A program made the translations under genes and the position numbers. The notes beneath the pieces were generated by a model. That model ran no database searches, was not told the DNA's origin, and was given only the letters and a program-made list of their open reading frames with translations. From Dasyornis broadbenti (lineage: Eukaryota; Chordata; Aves; Passeriformes; Dasyornithidae): a stretch of DNA of 64,000 nucleotides. Shown here piece after piece: positions 39,694-51,245 of the stretch. Within the stretch, counting starts at the first letter, position 1; each line of letters opens with the position of its first letter. The stretch lies in NCBI GenBank assembly GCA_013397935.1, contig VZRN01011464.1:4201718-4265717 (forward strand), in the 5' to 3' direction.

Positions 39694-41115
39694 GTATCAA
39701 ATATGTTTATCTTTTAATTTTTAAAAATTTTCATTTTCTGGAAGCCTAGACTTTTGTTAAGGGGTGCACTAGTTTTAGTTCTAAATCACAATTTATTTAT
39801 TTTAGTTTTTAAAAAAAGTCAAAATTTAATTCAAAGTCGTACAAGACTACAATTTAAAAGGCTTCATTTTCTTAAAACTGATGCCACAGGGTAATTTTGC
39901 TTCTACTTCAGTTTAAGACAGAATATCAATCAGAAAAGAAGGAGCCTTTGAAAGGGAACCCATTTGATTGTTCTTAAGATGTAAATCCTCATGAGGACAA
40001 AACACACTTTAAAGATGATTGCAGATCAGCTTGGGAGTAAAGGCTCCATTCTCAATAGGAGAGACTAAGTAGCATGTGCATTGCTAAGAATTCTCTGTCT
40101 GTCTGTCTTCTAATATGACAAAAAAGATCTTTAATGAGCAGACTGTAGTTTCCAGTTGGGAAGTCTTTACTTCTGAACAACAGTTTCATCCTTGACCTGA
40201 AATGTGACTAACAGAAGGTCTGTCGAAACTGAACTGCCATAAAAATATTTTGGTGAATTGACAATTTCTGGCAATTTATCTAGAAATCTTGCCTATGATT
40301 TTTAATGCGTTTTAAAGCATCAAAAGTTCGTGTATTATGTCAGGAAAAATTAAATTCAGATTTGTAAGCCAGGATATGTTGAATTGTTGGGGCTTATTAA
40401 CTCTTTAGAGCTCAGTTATTAACTCAAGTGATGCATTCTTTTTTTGAGTTGTCACTCTTAAATGAAGTCTAAAACTATTAAAAACTGCCTTAGCACTGAA
40501 ATCTGTTTCACTTTGTCCTGTTCCTCTTCAATGTCAATATAATTGTAAATGTCTATTCTTTATAACAGTGTAAATAGAATGTAATAAATATGCATAAATT
40601 ATGACTCTGCATATGTTAAATAGAGGAATTCAAAGTATTAGAAAAATTAGGGGAGGTAGTTTGCTGTCATTGTTACAGCTTGAAGATTTATGTTTCTTAG
40701 CTAAAAACCAGAAAATACAGATGTGATACTAAATCAGAAAAATGTGACAGGTCTTTAAATGTATTCTATTCTGCCATTTTACATCATTTACCATTAAACT
40801 TGGAGAAGACCACACCTAATGAAGCAGTAGTAGCTGGAAATAGTGTGACAAATGAGGCAATAAAATCATCAACACTGAAGCATCTTTCATGACTGCAGTT
40901 ACAAATGGCTGTGAACTTGCGTTAAAAATTCGTTGCTGCATTTTGCACTGCTGGTTTTTTTTTTTAAGACTCTATAGTGTTAGGTGGAGTGAAACTAAAA
41001 TGAAAGATGAGAGATTTGGATATTTTTTTAATGTGGACTCTTGAAATATAAAGCTTCTAGTGCTTTTTAAAACAAATTTAAATAATATCTAACACGTAGC
41101 TGTTTATGTTCATAG
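39694..41115 (+). other. PTPN12: PTPN12 intron 8
   Basis: 1422 bp, interrupting the Ser codon of the catalytic signature after two bases (donor GTATCA, acceptor TTCATAG). No recognisable element was seen. Confidence 0.9.
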
Positions 41116-41182
41116 TGCAGGGTGTGGAAGAACGGGAGCCATCTGTGCCATAGATTATACATGGAATTTGCTTAAAGCTGGG
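41116..41182 (+). CDS. PTPN12: PTPN12 exon 9: P-loop arginine
   Basis: 67 nt: one base completes Ser232, then 22 codons ending in phase 0 (donor GTAAGG). It encodes AGCGRTGAICAIDYTWNLLKAG, identical to human. With exon 8 it completes the signature HCSAGCGRTG; the Arg is residue 237, which binds the phosphate, and the Ser/Thr after it supports thiolate chemistry. The catalytic centre is therefore intact and the gene should encode an active phosphatase. Confidence 0.96.
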
Positions 41183-41781
41183 GTAAGGAATCTTAAAAGA
41201 AGTTTTATGACATTCTGTAATTTCATAACAGTGATTGATTGAGCTTCTATGTGTTCTAAAATAGTGATATGTTTAAGACAGTCTGGAACTCTCTTGACAG
41301 GTTTGATGTTTATTTTCATTGCATTCATGCTTTACTATGAACTTACTTTCCTTTGACAGCAATTTTTATCTTAAACCACTACAAAATTCCAATTTTTTAA
41401 AAAATATATTTCAATATAAAGCGATTTTTTAGTTCAACTGTCCCATCTCTCTGATTTATTTTGCAGCTCCTAAAGCCTGATATTTCAAATATACAAGGAT
41501 AACTTCATTCTGGGATTTGTAGGTTATGAGGCAACATTAATGTTGCAGTGTCACATTAACCACATTGGATGTCTCATTTTGAAAATATTTGAAATGCTCT
41601 CATCTGGTCTAAATCAAATGTCAATTTGAAGTTGCTTTAAAAAAGAATTAAATAGTTGCAATGTGGAGAGAATAGATTAGCTTTAGCTACAAAAGTTAGG
41701 TTTATTTTTTTATGTGTAACAGTTTTTGTATTGTTGTTCTGACACTTGTGTCATTGTAATTAACTGGCTTCTATATTTCAG
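41183..41781 (+). other. PTPN12: PTPN12 intron 9
   Basis: 599 bp of unique AT-rich sequence between the exons encoding the P-loop and the Q-loop; acceptor ATTTCAG. Nothing recognised. Confidence 0.9.
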
Positions 41782-41859
41782 AAAATACCTGAAGAATTCA
41801 ATGTATTTAATTTAATACAGGAAATGAGGACGCAGAGGCATTCTGCAGTGCAGACAAAG
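41782..41859 (+). CDS. PTPN12: PTPN12 exon 10: Q-loop
   Basis: 78 nt, 26 codons, phase 0 at both ends (acceptor TTTCAG, donor GTATAG). It encodes KIPEEFNVFNLIQEMRTQR followed by HSAVQTK (about residues 255-280), identical to human. The Gln in HSAVQT is the Q-loop glutamine that positions water for hydrolysis of the cysteinyl-phosphate intermediate. Confidence 0.96.
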
Positions 41860-41949
41860 GTATAGTTTATTTTAAAATGAATGTGATCATACATCATTAA
41901 TCTTTGTAAAGATCTTGTGCACTAATTTTTATCTGGTAACTTACTATAG
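41860..41949 (+). other. PTPN12: PTPN12 intron 10 (90 bp)
   Basis: The shortest intron here, only 90 bp, with donor GTATAG and acceptor ACTATAG. Its small size suggests recognition by intron definition. Confidence 0.9.
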
Positions 41950-42048
41950 GAGCAGTATGAACTTGTCCATCGAGCCATAGCACAACTGTTTGAAAAGCAA
42001 CTGCAAAAATATGAAAGTTGTGCAGACTGGAAGATTGCAGATGGAGTG
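41950..42048 (+). CDS. PTPN12: PTPN12 exon 11: end of catalytic domain
   Basis: 99 nt, 33 codons, phase 0 at both ends (donor GTAGGT). It encodes EQYELVHRAIAQLFEKQLQ, the last helix of the PTP domain, then KYESCADWKIADGV (about residues 281-313). The helix is identical to human, while the linker after it has drifted (human LYEIHGAQKIADGV). This marks the change from the folded domain to the less constrained tail. Confidence 0.95.
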
Positions 42049-45000
42049 GTAGGTGTCTTTCCCATATGTAGCTGTTAGCGTCTGATGAAAATTCTCCTGT
42101 GAAGTCTGGTTTTTCAAGTGTTCAGTGGTGTGATCTTACGAAGTTCTCATGTTTTTTAAAGTACTACTTGCATAAGAATAGATTAGGGGAAAGAAAAATA
42201 AGTTTAAAATGCCTTTGTCAGGAACCTTTATGCTCTACCCTTTTAACAAAGGAGAAAAAAAGTGGAAAAAATATTCTTCACTGATATTCACAGTATTTGA
42301 GGATTTTTCTGTCTTTCTGTCCTTCCCCCTTAAATTTCATGTCCCCTATTTTTTCTCTTTTTAATGTTTAGATATATTTTCTTGGCTGTTGCTGGGCACT
42401 ACGTGAAAAATGGCTTTTTGGATTAATGTATTCTCTCTCTCCCACAGTCCAGAACTCTGTACCACCCTTTATCTCTGGATTGTGTTTTGTTTATTCAGTG
42501 ATTTTGTCTGTCCTTTCAGTACCTAATTGGTGTAGATTCCATAGCTCTCCAGAGGGAGCATGAGTGGTATCGTCAGAACTGTTTGAAATATCTGGAAGCA
42601 ATTTTAAATGTGTTTTTATTAATAAGCATCCCATTTATTTTAGGGATTCAGCTGTCCTGTACTGTGCTTTCTAGGAAGTCTAGAATGTTTTCAATTCTTG
42701 GATGAAGGGCATACACCCTTCTGCTAACTCCTAAGAATTTATATCAGTTCATGCAGTACTTACGAGGTCTTTAGTCATGACAAGAAGCCTGTTGACTAAA
42801 TGCAATATAGATAGAGCAGGCTGCTTTTATTTGATACAGGTTTGATTAAGCTGATATATGATTTTTTTTTTTTCTGAGGAATGAGCATGACAGGGTTTGG
42901 AATATGAAGCTTGATTGGCTTTGTATAGAAGTGATTTCTATTTACTTGAGTTTTGATCATAAAATAATAGATCAGTCTACTGTATCTTCTGGTTATTTGA
43001 CTTAAATCTGACCTGTGTATATGCTCTTATATAGAATCAAAAATGTCTCTTATTTACTTACTCCTTGTACTATATATGCTAAATTACTTATTTATTCCAG
43101 AACATGAGTAAGGCTGTGGCACCATATGCTGATACTATGTCTTTAATAAAGGCAAGTGCTGGTTTTAGTACAGCTTAAGAGATTTGCTGACTAAGACCAA
43201 ATAAAAAATGGATAGGTAATGTACATGGGAGTGAAAGACTGATAAATATCAACTCTGAAGAGACAGTGATGGAGTGTGAATTTTCAGTTTTACTTGGATA
43301 CGATCTTGGTTTATGATCAACAAATTGTAAAGGAAATTGAATTTTAGCAGTTACTTGGAAACTAGTGAGAGCAGAGAATGTCATGTCCTTGTGTGGGTAC
43401 CTTGCAACTTGACTACTGACTGCATGTCAAGTCTGCTTATCTCAAAAACATATTACAGAATTTGAACATTAAACAACTGGGCATGGATCAAAGGTGTTGG
43501 AAGGCTCCAGCTAAAGAACAGCCAGACTGAGGTGGAGAAGAAATGGCTGAGCCTGTAGAGGCTGAGTAACAATGGAAAGCTGATTCGTATTAACTTTTTC
43601 TAAGGGATACCAGTGAGACCTGAAAGACTTAATAAAACAGTGACATTTGTATAAAAAATGCAGCATGAAACTGCAGAGCTCCTTGCAGCTGAAAGCCTGT
43701 GTCTTTGAGGTGAATATCTCACCATCTTGGAATCTTCTTCCATGAATTTCACTAACCTCCAAATTATGAAATTCCAGAGTTGCAATCTTTTGGAAAACAT
43801 CCTAGGCATCCTTGTATGCCTGCTCTGACCTTATTCTTCTCTGGAAGTTCCCTTTTGGTCAGTGCTGGAAGGAGGGCAAAATAAATCTTTGTCTGACTAG
43901 GCACAGCCCTTTTTGTGTTGGGAAATTATCCTTTTTCCTATTGTTACTTGAATAATTCTGCAGCAAGGTTGAGGGGGAAGAAGTCTCATAGGTGAAGAGT
44001 TTCTGTATCTAAAAATTTGGTACTTAAATTTGCTGCTGTCCATTTGTTAAAAAGTTTGCCTTCAAGGAATTAACTGGTACAGGCTTAGCTTCTATTTTGG
44101 ATTTATTAGGGAAACTTCATAGATCCAGTTAAATATTTTCTCATAGTTTTAACCTGATTCTCAAAACTTTGAAGCTCACTTGAGACAGTGTTTTTGCTAT
44201 TCTGGCAAAGCTTCCCTTGTTCTTCCAAGAGTGTTATGTAGCATCTGTTGTATTTAATGTCTGAGTTTCCCCAGAAATTTTCTAGTTTGTTTTCTTTTAA
44301 AAAGCAAACAAGCATTCTGGGTTGTATCTTGGTTAAAAAAACTAATTCTGAGGCAGGAAGTTTTCAAGGAACCTTATTAAATACAGTGTGATATTCTAAG
44401 GCTTCTTCACAGGTGTTACTCTGCGTGCAGATGCTACAGCAACTATGAAATCTTCAATATCTGAATAGTTTTAATTATGTCCAGTGGAAACAATTCCAAA
44501 TAAAATTAATGTGCCTGCTGTGGGTATATTACTAGTAGTTAAGTGGGAGATGCTGCTGGACTGAAGAGGAAATACGTCATTTATTTTCTTTAGATAATAT
44601 TCTGAAGAGTTGGAGTGCTCTGTAGGGTTGGTTTCATGGGTTTATTTTCCAGTTGCTATTCTGATTTCAAGCGGTGTTTGAAATGGGTTGAGTTCCAGAG
44701 GCTTTGTAAGCAGGGCTTGCCAGTAACATCCCAGTAAAAAGTTAATCTGATTGGCAGCAAGTGGCAGTATTCATGGGGAAGTAGCTCAGACACAATCCCG
44801 AACGTGTGTTCCTGTGAACTTGCCAACTTTGCCCCGCTGGAAACAATACTGTAAAAAGTCCAACAGCAAGGCACGCTGTGTTTGGAAATAGACTTATGAT
44901 AGGGTTAGAATTTCCATTAGAATTTGATAGATTCGAAAGCATGAAGAAAATGCATACATGATGCAGTCAATGTATATTCTTACCCTATAGTTACACATAT

Positions 45001-48000
45001 TGGGAATGTGTAGAACTACAAATATGCTTAATACTAAGTATATAAATGAAATTAAATAAGAAAAGCTCTGCTCAGATACCAATACTTTCAACACTCCCCC
45101 ACTGTAGCCAAATTTCAGGGTGAAGAATTGCTGGTCAGGAGCAGCTAAATAATAAAAAAATAATTCAGATGCTAAATTTGATCAGAAAAGCAGAACTATT
45201 GCCCTCCCATCCCCCCCTCACTTAGCAGTACTTTCAAGTTACCACACAATTAAATTGGAACAGAGTCTTGGACTGAAGCCCTTCCCACTGAAATTCTTGA
45301 TCATATTGTCATGTATTTCATGTCAATAGCTGTGCTTCTCACCATCATTGGCTTTGTTAGTACTGCTGTGAAAATACTGCACTTAGTGTTGTGTTTGGAA
45401 GCTTTGAAATAGATGTGAGGTCATTAGTCTTGGTCATCTGATAAGATATCAGTCAGATTTGTATCAGTAAAATATTTTGAGTTATTTGAGAAGGTTCTTC
45501 GTGAGCTGAAGTGAACTGTAGCTGTCTTGGAAAGTCTGAATCATATGGAATTTTATCAAGTTGGATGTTCTGTTTGGAAGTCAGAAAAATAAAATTGGTT
45601 CAAAGACAAACAACCAAGTTCACTATCTCTTCAAAAATATTTCTCACTGAATTTTGTCTCTTGACAGTACGAAGCATGTTACAGTACGGCAAGTCCTTGT
45701 TTTGCCCTTACCCATGAGTAGAAGCTTGTGTCAATAAACACTTTCTCCAAAATCTGGCAGTGCCAATACTCTCCAGTGTCTTGCATTTCATTCTGTAAAA
45801 GCAACAGAGTTCTGTTGCTGTGGTTGACTGCACTTTTAGAAGTCATGGAGGAATCAGCTGCTGTAAGAAGAATGTTGTTACTTGAAACATTAATGGTTTA
45901 GAAACAGGAAGTGAAAAGACATTGTGTTTATATTCTCTTTGCTGTTTGGCAGCTTGGAAGGATCTTTCTTGTCATCACAGCATTCTGAAAAATCATATAT
46001 CTCTTCAGAGACATTTATCTCATTGCCTCTGTTGGAATGTTTTATTTAATGTGAGTCACTTGAATGTATCATTTCAATCTGAAGTATTTCTCTTTTTATC
46101 CACTGATGCTCAGTGATTCCCATGCTACTTTATGATAAGGGCAAAAGGAATGCCTCAATTCCTTTTAAGGGAAAACATGAGATTACTTCTGGAGGAGTCT
46201 TTGCAGTAAATTTGCCAGTATTTTACCAGTACAGAAAGCTTCTGAATGACATTACATATTTCCACTGTGAATTCCAAAAGAAAATTATACTTTGCAATTC
46301 CTGGGCAAAAGGTTTTGAGTTGTAGGCAGTGTGTGTGAAATCTTAGTCTAAGACTATGATTTTCTATTCCCTTGAAGTTAGTGACAGCTCTCTTTGGTTA
46401 TTCAGCCAGTGGAGGAAGCAGATGGGGGAAAGACCCACCTTTGGGAGGCGATAGCACAGTTTGGGTTACCTTAGCAAGCTGGATTCGGACACTGCATCTG
46501 CCATGAGAATTCCTTGCTTCTCTGCATTACTACATGAACATAAGTTACTCTGCATTGTAGTAGACTGGAGGTAATCTGCACTACAAAATACTTGAGTTTA
46601 TGGTCTTTTCATTTGTTAATGTAGTTTCATAGATATGCCCACATGTCTATATACGTGCAATTTAACAGAATACCTAGAAATCCCTATCTATGAACATTTT
46701 CACTTGATCTCAGTAGCTACTCCCTCAGGGGAGTAACTCCAAGGGAGTTGAACTGTTGAGCATTTGGTGCATATAGACACAAAGGTTGGGGAAAGATCCT
46801 ATTTTTTTGTTTAGCCATGTTGCAGTGAGAAGCCTGCCACAGTAGGATGGTTGTGTTCTGTGAGAAAGCAGGGTGCTACACTGAGCACTTGGTGAATTGC
46901 ACATTTGTTAATCCATTTTAAAAAAATTATTCTGTATGATGACCCTTGTAAGCTGCGTCTGTTGTCCTGGTTTGTCTAAGCAGATACTTTTAAAAATTGT
47001 GCTCTGCCTGAGAATGCAACATCTGTCTAGAGGAGCAAGGGAGTGTTGACTGATGTCGATAAGCTGTGCTTAGGAAGACTATGCAAGGGTTTTTCTTAAT
47101 ACCACCATCTGCTCTTCTCAACAGATGCAGTCATCCTGGTGAGGTACCCTATATTCACTTTCAGAGCTGAGCTTCCTTGTTTCTGCTCCGTGCTGTTTTT
47201 CTGCATGTTTGCCTATTCACTTATTTTGATATATGACTGGGAAATCTGTGAGTTGGTGTCACTCAAAGAGTGATCAATACTCAAAATACTGGTTATTCCC
47301 TATTTCTTGTAACACAGAACTGAGAACAAGTAACAGGGAATGACTTCTCTAAAAGTAAATTAGGCCTTCATAAAAACATCGATCCATTGAACTACTTGAG
47401 GAAAGTAGCAAAGTACTTCTTTTTTTTCTTGGTGACAATAATTCCTGTAATCATTCTTGCTCCTCATTCAATGTAACTAAAACAGTGAATGGATCTGGAG
47501 TTTAACCTGATGCACAAGTGAAAACTTTTGAGCACCCATCTGCCTGAAGCCCTCCCAGTGTACAAAGCTGGGGTAACCACTGGCTTTTCTGGTGTTAAAT
47601 GTAAAAGTAATGTTTTGTGTCTACAAGTTTTCTTGTTGCATTTTGTTTGGTTTTTTAAGGAATTGTTTTAGGAAACTTTGTGGTTATGTATGTGCCTTGG
47701 ACATTTGAGTATTATATACATTTTTGTAAGGTATATACATACATTTTATTTTCAGTAGCAAAAATGGCAGTGCCTTTTCAGCTACTTCTGCCTGTCTCAA
47801 CTAGAAACAGCTTCTTACTGTATCCATGGAGTTTTTAAAAGCTTTGACATATGTTAGCTTCTTTAATAAGCTTTTTCTTCTGCCTCTGAGAAAAGCATAT
47901 CTCAGGAAACATTCTGTTCACAAACACTTCACTTTACAAACAGAAGGACAGGGATGCAGCTGCTGGTTTGTTTTCTGGACAAGTTAATCTAGAGCCAACA

Positions 48001-48710
48001 GGCACACCCTTTCCCTTGCCAATACCCTTTAGAAAACTGAGTGCATAATTAAGAAATCCATTCCTCAAAACTTTTGTACTGGTGAAACTAAACTGGGAGA
48101 CTTTTCTGATCTGTTGTAGGATGGAGAAGTTGGTGATGAGGGGGAGGAACTCTTGTGGAATCTCACGCTTTCTAGTATCTTTCTGCTTTATGAAACTTGG
48201 ATGCACTGTAGTGCTGAAGCAAGGCCAACAGCCCGTTCTGCTCTCAGGATGCAGTTGTTTAGGGTGTATTAGTTTCTAGGTTTGGTTGTTAGCAATTATG
48301 AATAAGGGGGGCCTTTTTATTACAATACCAGTTTAGTGCTATCCATAGTAACGAATACATATGGGAGAGATTCAGAGTTTGCATTGCACAACTGTGGGAA
48401 GTGGGGAGGAACATGACACAACCACTGAGCAGGAAACAGTTTATTGTTGAATACTGGGCGCCTTAGCATCTTTGGCACCATCTTGAGAATGGTCCTCTGC
48501 CTGAATGAGGCAATAAAATTAGTGTTCATGTTTGTTCAGGGCAAAATGATCTGTATGGTCGCCCATTACCTGATGTCAAAAAGTTGGAAATTGCTTTTTT
48601 ACATATTTGAGAGGAGGCTAGTAGAGGGATTGGATGTTCATGCCCCATGGTAATGTTTCCTGTGCTGGGGACCCCAAAGCTGGACACAAACTGCTGCAAA
48701 CCTACCAATT

Positions 48711-48733
48711 AAAAAAAAAAAACAAACAAACAA
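48711..48733. repeat. Poly-A / AAAC tract
   Basis: Twelve A followed by CAAACAAACAA, next to the start of the CR1 copy at 48752. Confidence 0.85.
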
Positions 48734-48751
48734 CATTCATATTTTTCCCCA

Positions 48752-49157
48752 GTCATTAGCTGCATCCAAAGCAGCACGGGCAGCAGGTTAAGGAAGGTGA
48801 TTCTGCCTCTCTACTTGTGAGACTTGTGCTGCTTGTGACTACTACTTGTGAGACTCCACCTTGGGTACTGCATCCAGCTTTGGTGTCCCCAGCACAGGAA
48901 GGACATGGAGCGAGTCCAGAGGAGGGACACAGAGATAAGCAGAGCATGAACAGGTCTCATATGAAGACAGACTGAGAGTTGTGATTGTTCAGCCTGGAGA
49001 AAAGAAGGCTCCAGGGAGACATTATTGTGGCCTTGCAGTACAGGGCTCTGAGTAACTTGATTTTATTAAAGATATTCCTGCTCATTGCAAGGGGGTGTGC
49101 ACTATGTGGCCGTTGAAGGTCCCTTCCTACACAAACTGTTCTATGATTCTGTGAAAA
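48752..49157 (+). mobile_element. CR1 LINE 3' copy, sense strand
   Basis: Starts near AGCTGCATCCAAAGCAGCAC and GGGCAGCAGG, continues through CACCTTGGGTACTGCATCCA, GTCCCCAGCACAGGAAGGAC, GGAGCGAGTCCAGAGGAGGG and CAGCCTGGAGAAAAGAAGGC, and ends GAAGGTCCCTTCCTACACAA, CTGTTCTATGATTCTGTG. This is a CR1 3' end in sense orientation with many mutations and a deletion between the last two blocks. A 14-bp segment, CTACTTGTGAGACT, is duplicated inside it (48811-48824 and 48842-48855). Confidence 0.92.
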
Positions 49158-50085
49158 CCAACCAGCTTTGATTGACTGCAGTGGGAGCTTCAGTTGTGTT
49201 CATTTAAATGTGAGTGGCTTTTAGCTGTTCATTGAATCTTACTCCAAAAAACCCCTGATAGTTACAGCTAGTGGTCAGCAGGACAATGAACTCCCTGTGC
49301 AATTTCCCTGAAAGGCCTGACACAATCCATTCATTAAGGAACAATAGGGTATTTCTGCTGGAGTACTTGTGCAATATTATATTTGACAGCAAGTTAATGG
49401 GGGCAGTTAGGGAAAAAAAGTAAGAAAGAGCAAAAGATTTAATTTTTTTCTTTACAGGTAAAACTCCACTTAGTACACTGAGGAATAGAATTTGATAATA
49501 GACTCTTCACAGTAGCCAACAGTGGTATGGTAACTTTTAAGACAAGTAATGAAAATTAAAAACTAATTAATCTAAATTAAGGTGAGGTTAGTTAACTGTT
49601 GAGGCACCTTACAGTTCATCTTCCAAAGCAAAAATTGGTCACTGAATTTAAATGCAACTATCACATCTGAAGCAGAAATGAACAGGGAATTCCCTTTTGT
49701 TATTTAAGACTGAAGAAGGTCAGTCTCTGTCACCAATCTGAGAAGGTAGGCTGGCAGATAGCAGACCCTAATGCATGAACCTGGTTTCGTGCTTTAAAAT
49801 ATGTTACACCAATTTGGGATGGTTGTTGTTCTTTTTTAAGATTGCTTTTCAAAACAGAGCTCCTTCAAAAAAAACCTTTAGGTAAAAAAAGCATTAAAGT
49901 TAAAGTAACACTAAGGTCCTCCTTGGATATGTTGGGTCTTTGGCTGTGGTAAATGTTTGGAAATGGTATGTCAGCTTTAGACTCTTGCATGTTCTGTTTT
50001 GATTTTCATACATACGTGTTTTTTACATATTTTCGGTGAGTGTCTGGGTTGTAGTTAAATAGTGTTCACAGCCATTCTTGAGGTG

Positions 50086-50528
50086 CTGTGTTTTAGATCT
50101 GTGGTGAAAGCAGTGCTGATGGTTGTTTGTAGCAAATGCTGCAGCTATTGCCGGACAGTGTTTGCACAGTCAGCGCTGCCTGTGCTCTTAGCCTGCCCTC
50201 CCAGTGTGGGGGACACAGCCAGGTAGTTCCCACAGTGACCAAGGGGATAGTCCATAACACCCTCAGCAATAAAGAGGGACAAGAGGGGCTTCAGTGAGGG
50301 TTGGCTCAGGAACTGGCAGAGGCCCACCTGTGGAAGTTTGTGAGTGATTACTTTTACATGGCTTGTTTGATTTCTTTTTGTCTTCTCCCACTTTTCCTTT
50401 GCTTGCTAAATAATTTTGTCTTGATCCATGAGTTTTCCTGTTGTTCCTCTTTCCCCTCCAGGGGTAGGGTGGAGAAATGAGAGTGGCTCTGTGGGGATTA
50501 GCTGCCTGCCAGGGTTAACCCACAACCA
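50086..50528 (+). mobile_element. Degenerate solo LTR, avian ERV
   Basis: Diagnostic blocks recalled from common avian LTRs, in order: GGGGGACACAGCCAGG, GTGACCAAGGGGATAGTCCA, TCAGCAATAAAGAGG, TGTCTTGATCCATGAGTTTT, and the end block AGCTGCCTGCCAGGGTTAAC followed by CCACAACC. The 3' end is clear near 50528; the 5' end is uncertain (about 50086). No internal viral genes are present. The terminal block is related in layout to the end of the LTR at 9437-9872, but most of the body differs. Confidence 0.65.
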
Positions 50529-50529
50529 T

Positions 50530-50612
50530 ATTTTACATATATATATATGTGTAAGTGTGTATGGATTTATAAATACATGCATATATAAGATATACATTTT
50601 TATATTTATGGA
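50530..50612. repeat. AT-rich (TA/TG) microsatellite region
   Basis: ACATATATATATATGTG and further TATA/TGCATATA units directly after the LTR end. Degenerate dinucleotide repeat. Confidence 0.75.
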
Positions 50613-51159
50613 CCTAAAATGAAATTAAAATCTTCATGCTTTGCTGGGTAAATTAAACTTCCTTGTACACAAATAGGAGATTATTTGAAAGTGTTTTAGA
50701 TTGATGCATGAGGTGACAAGTTGGTAAGATCTTTCTCATTTTCTTACTACACTGTAGATTAGTCTTATCTTCATTGGAGTGATTGTACAAGTGAAAATAA
50801 TTAGACTTGGAAAATAAATGCTTTCAATGTGAATAATTTGGGGGGTTGTACAAGATCTTGCTCACTCCTGAAAAAAGATCAGCTTTTGAGTATTTTTTTC
50901 TAGTGGATTGTTCAATGGCAAGCAGACCAAAATCTTCAGTCAGAAAAATTTAAAGTTGGATACACAAGAGATAAAATAATTTTGTGTATTTAGAAAAGAG
51001 TTTTGAAAGTGATCTCTATATGACAGCCAAAAATAGGTCATATTGTTATATATATATTATCACCAAATATCATTACAGATCTTTGGATTTTACCATTCAA
51101 ATATTGTGTTTATTAGCTTTACAGCCAGGAGTAAAAATACCCTTTTTTCTTTTAATTAG

Positions 51160-51245
51160 GATGAAAACAATTCAGAGAATGCTGTCAGTTCTTCAGATGC
51201 TGAGAAACAGGATTCTCCTCCACCAAAGCCTCCACGGACTCGCAG
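51160..51245 (+). CDS. PTPN12: PTPN12 exon 12: p130Cas-binding proline motif
   Basis: 86 nt: 28 codons plus two bases of Ser342 (acceptor AATTAG, donor GTAGTT). It encodes DENNSENAVSSSDAEKQDSP and then PPKPPRTR. The motif PPPKPPR at 51217-51237 is the proline-rich site that in mammals binds the SH3 domain of p130Cas/BCAR1 and brings that substrate to the phosphatase. The first half of the exon is divergent from human while the EKQDSPPPKPPRTR part is identical, as expected for a short linear motif under selection. The longer ORF reading around this exon is intron. Confidence 0.95.

Larger units (their letters stand above)
42049..51159 (+). other. PTPN12: PTPN12 intron 11 (9.1 kb)
   Basis: The largest complete intron in the window, 9111 bp. 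It contains a CR1 copy at 48752-49157, a poly-A/AAAC tract just before it, a degenerate LTR at about 50086-50528 and an AT-rich microsatellite at 50530-50612. No exon homologous to PTP-PEST was found inside it. Confidence 0.9.
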
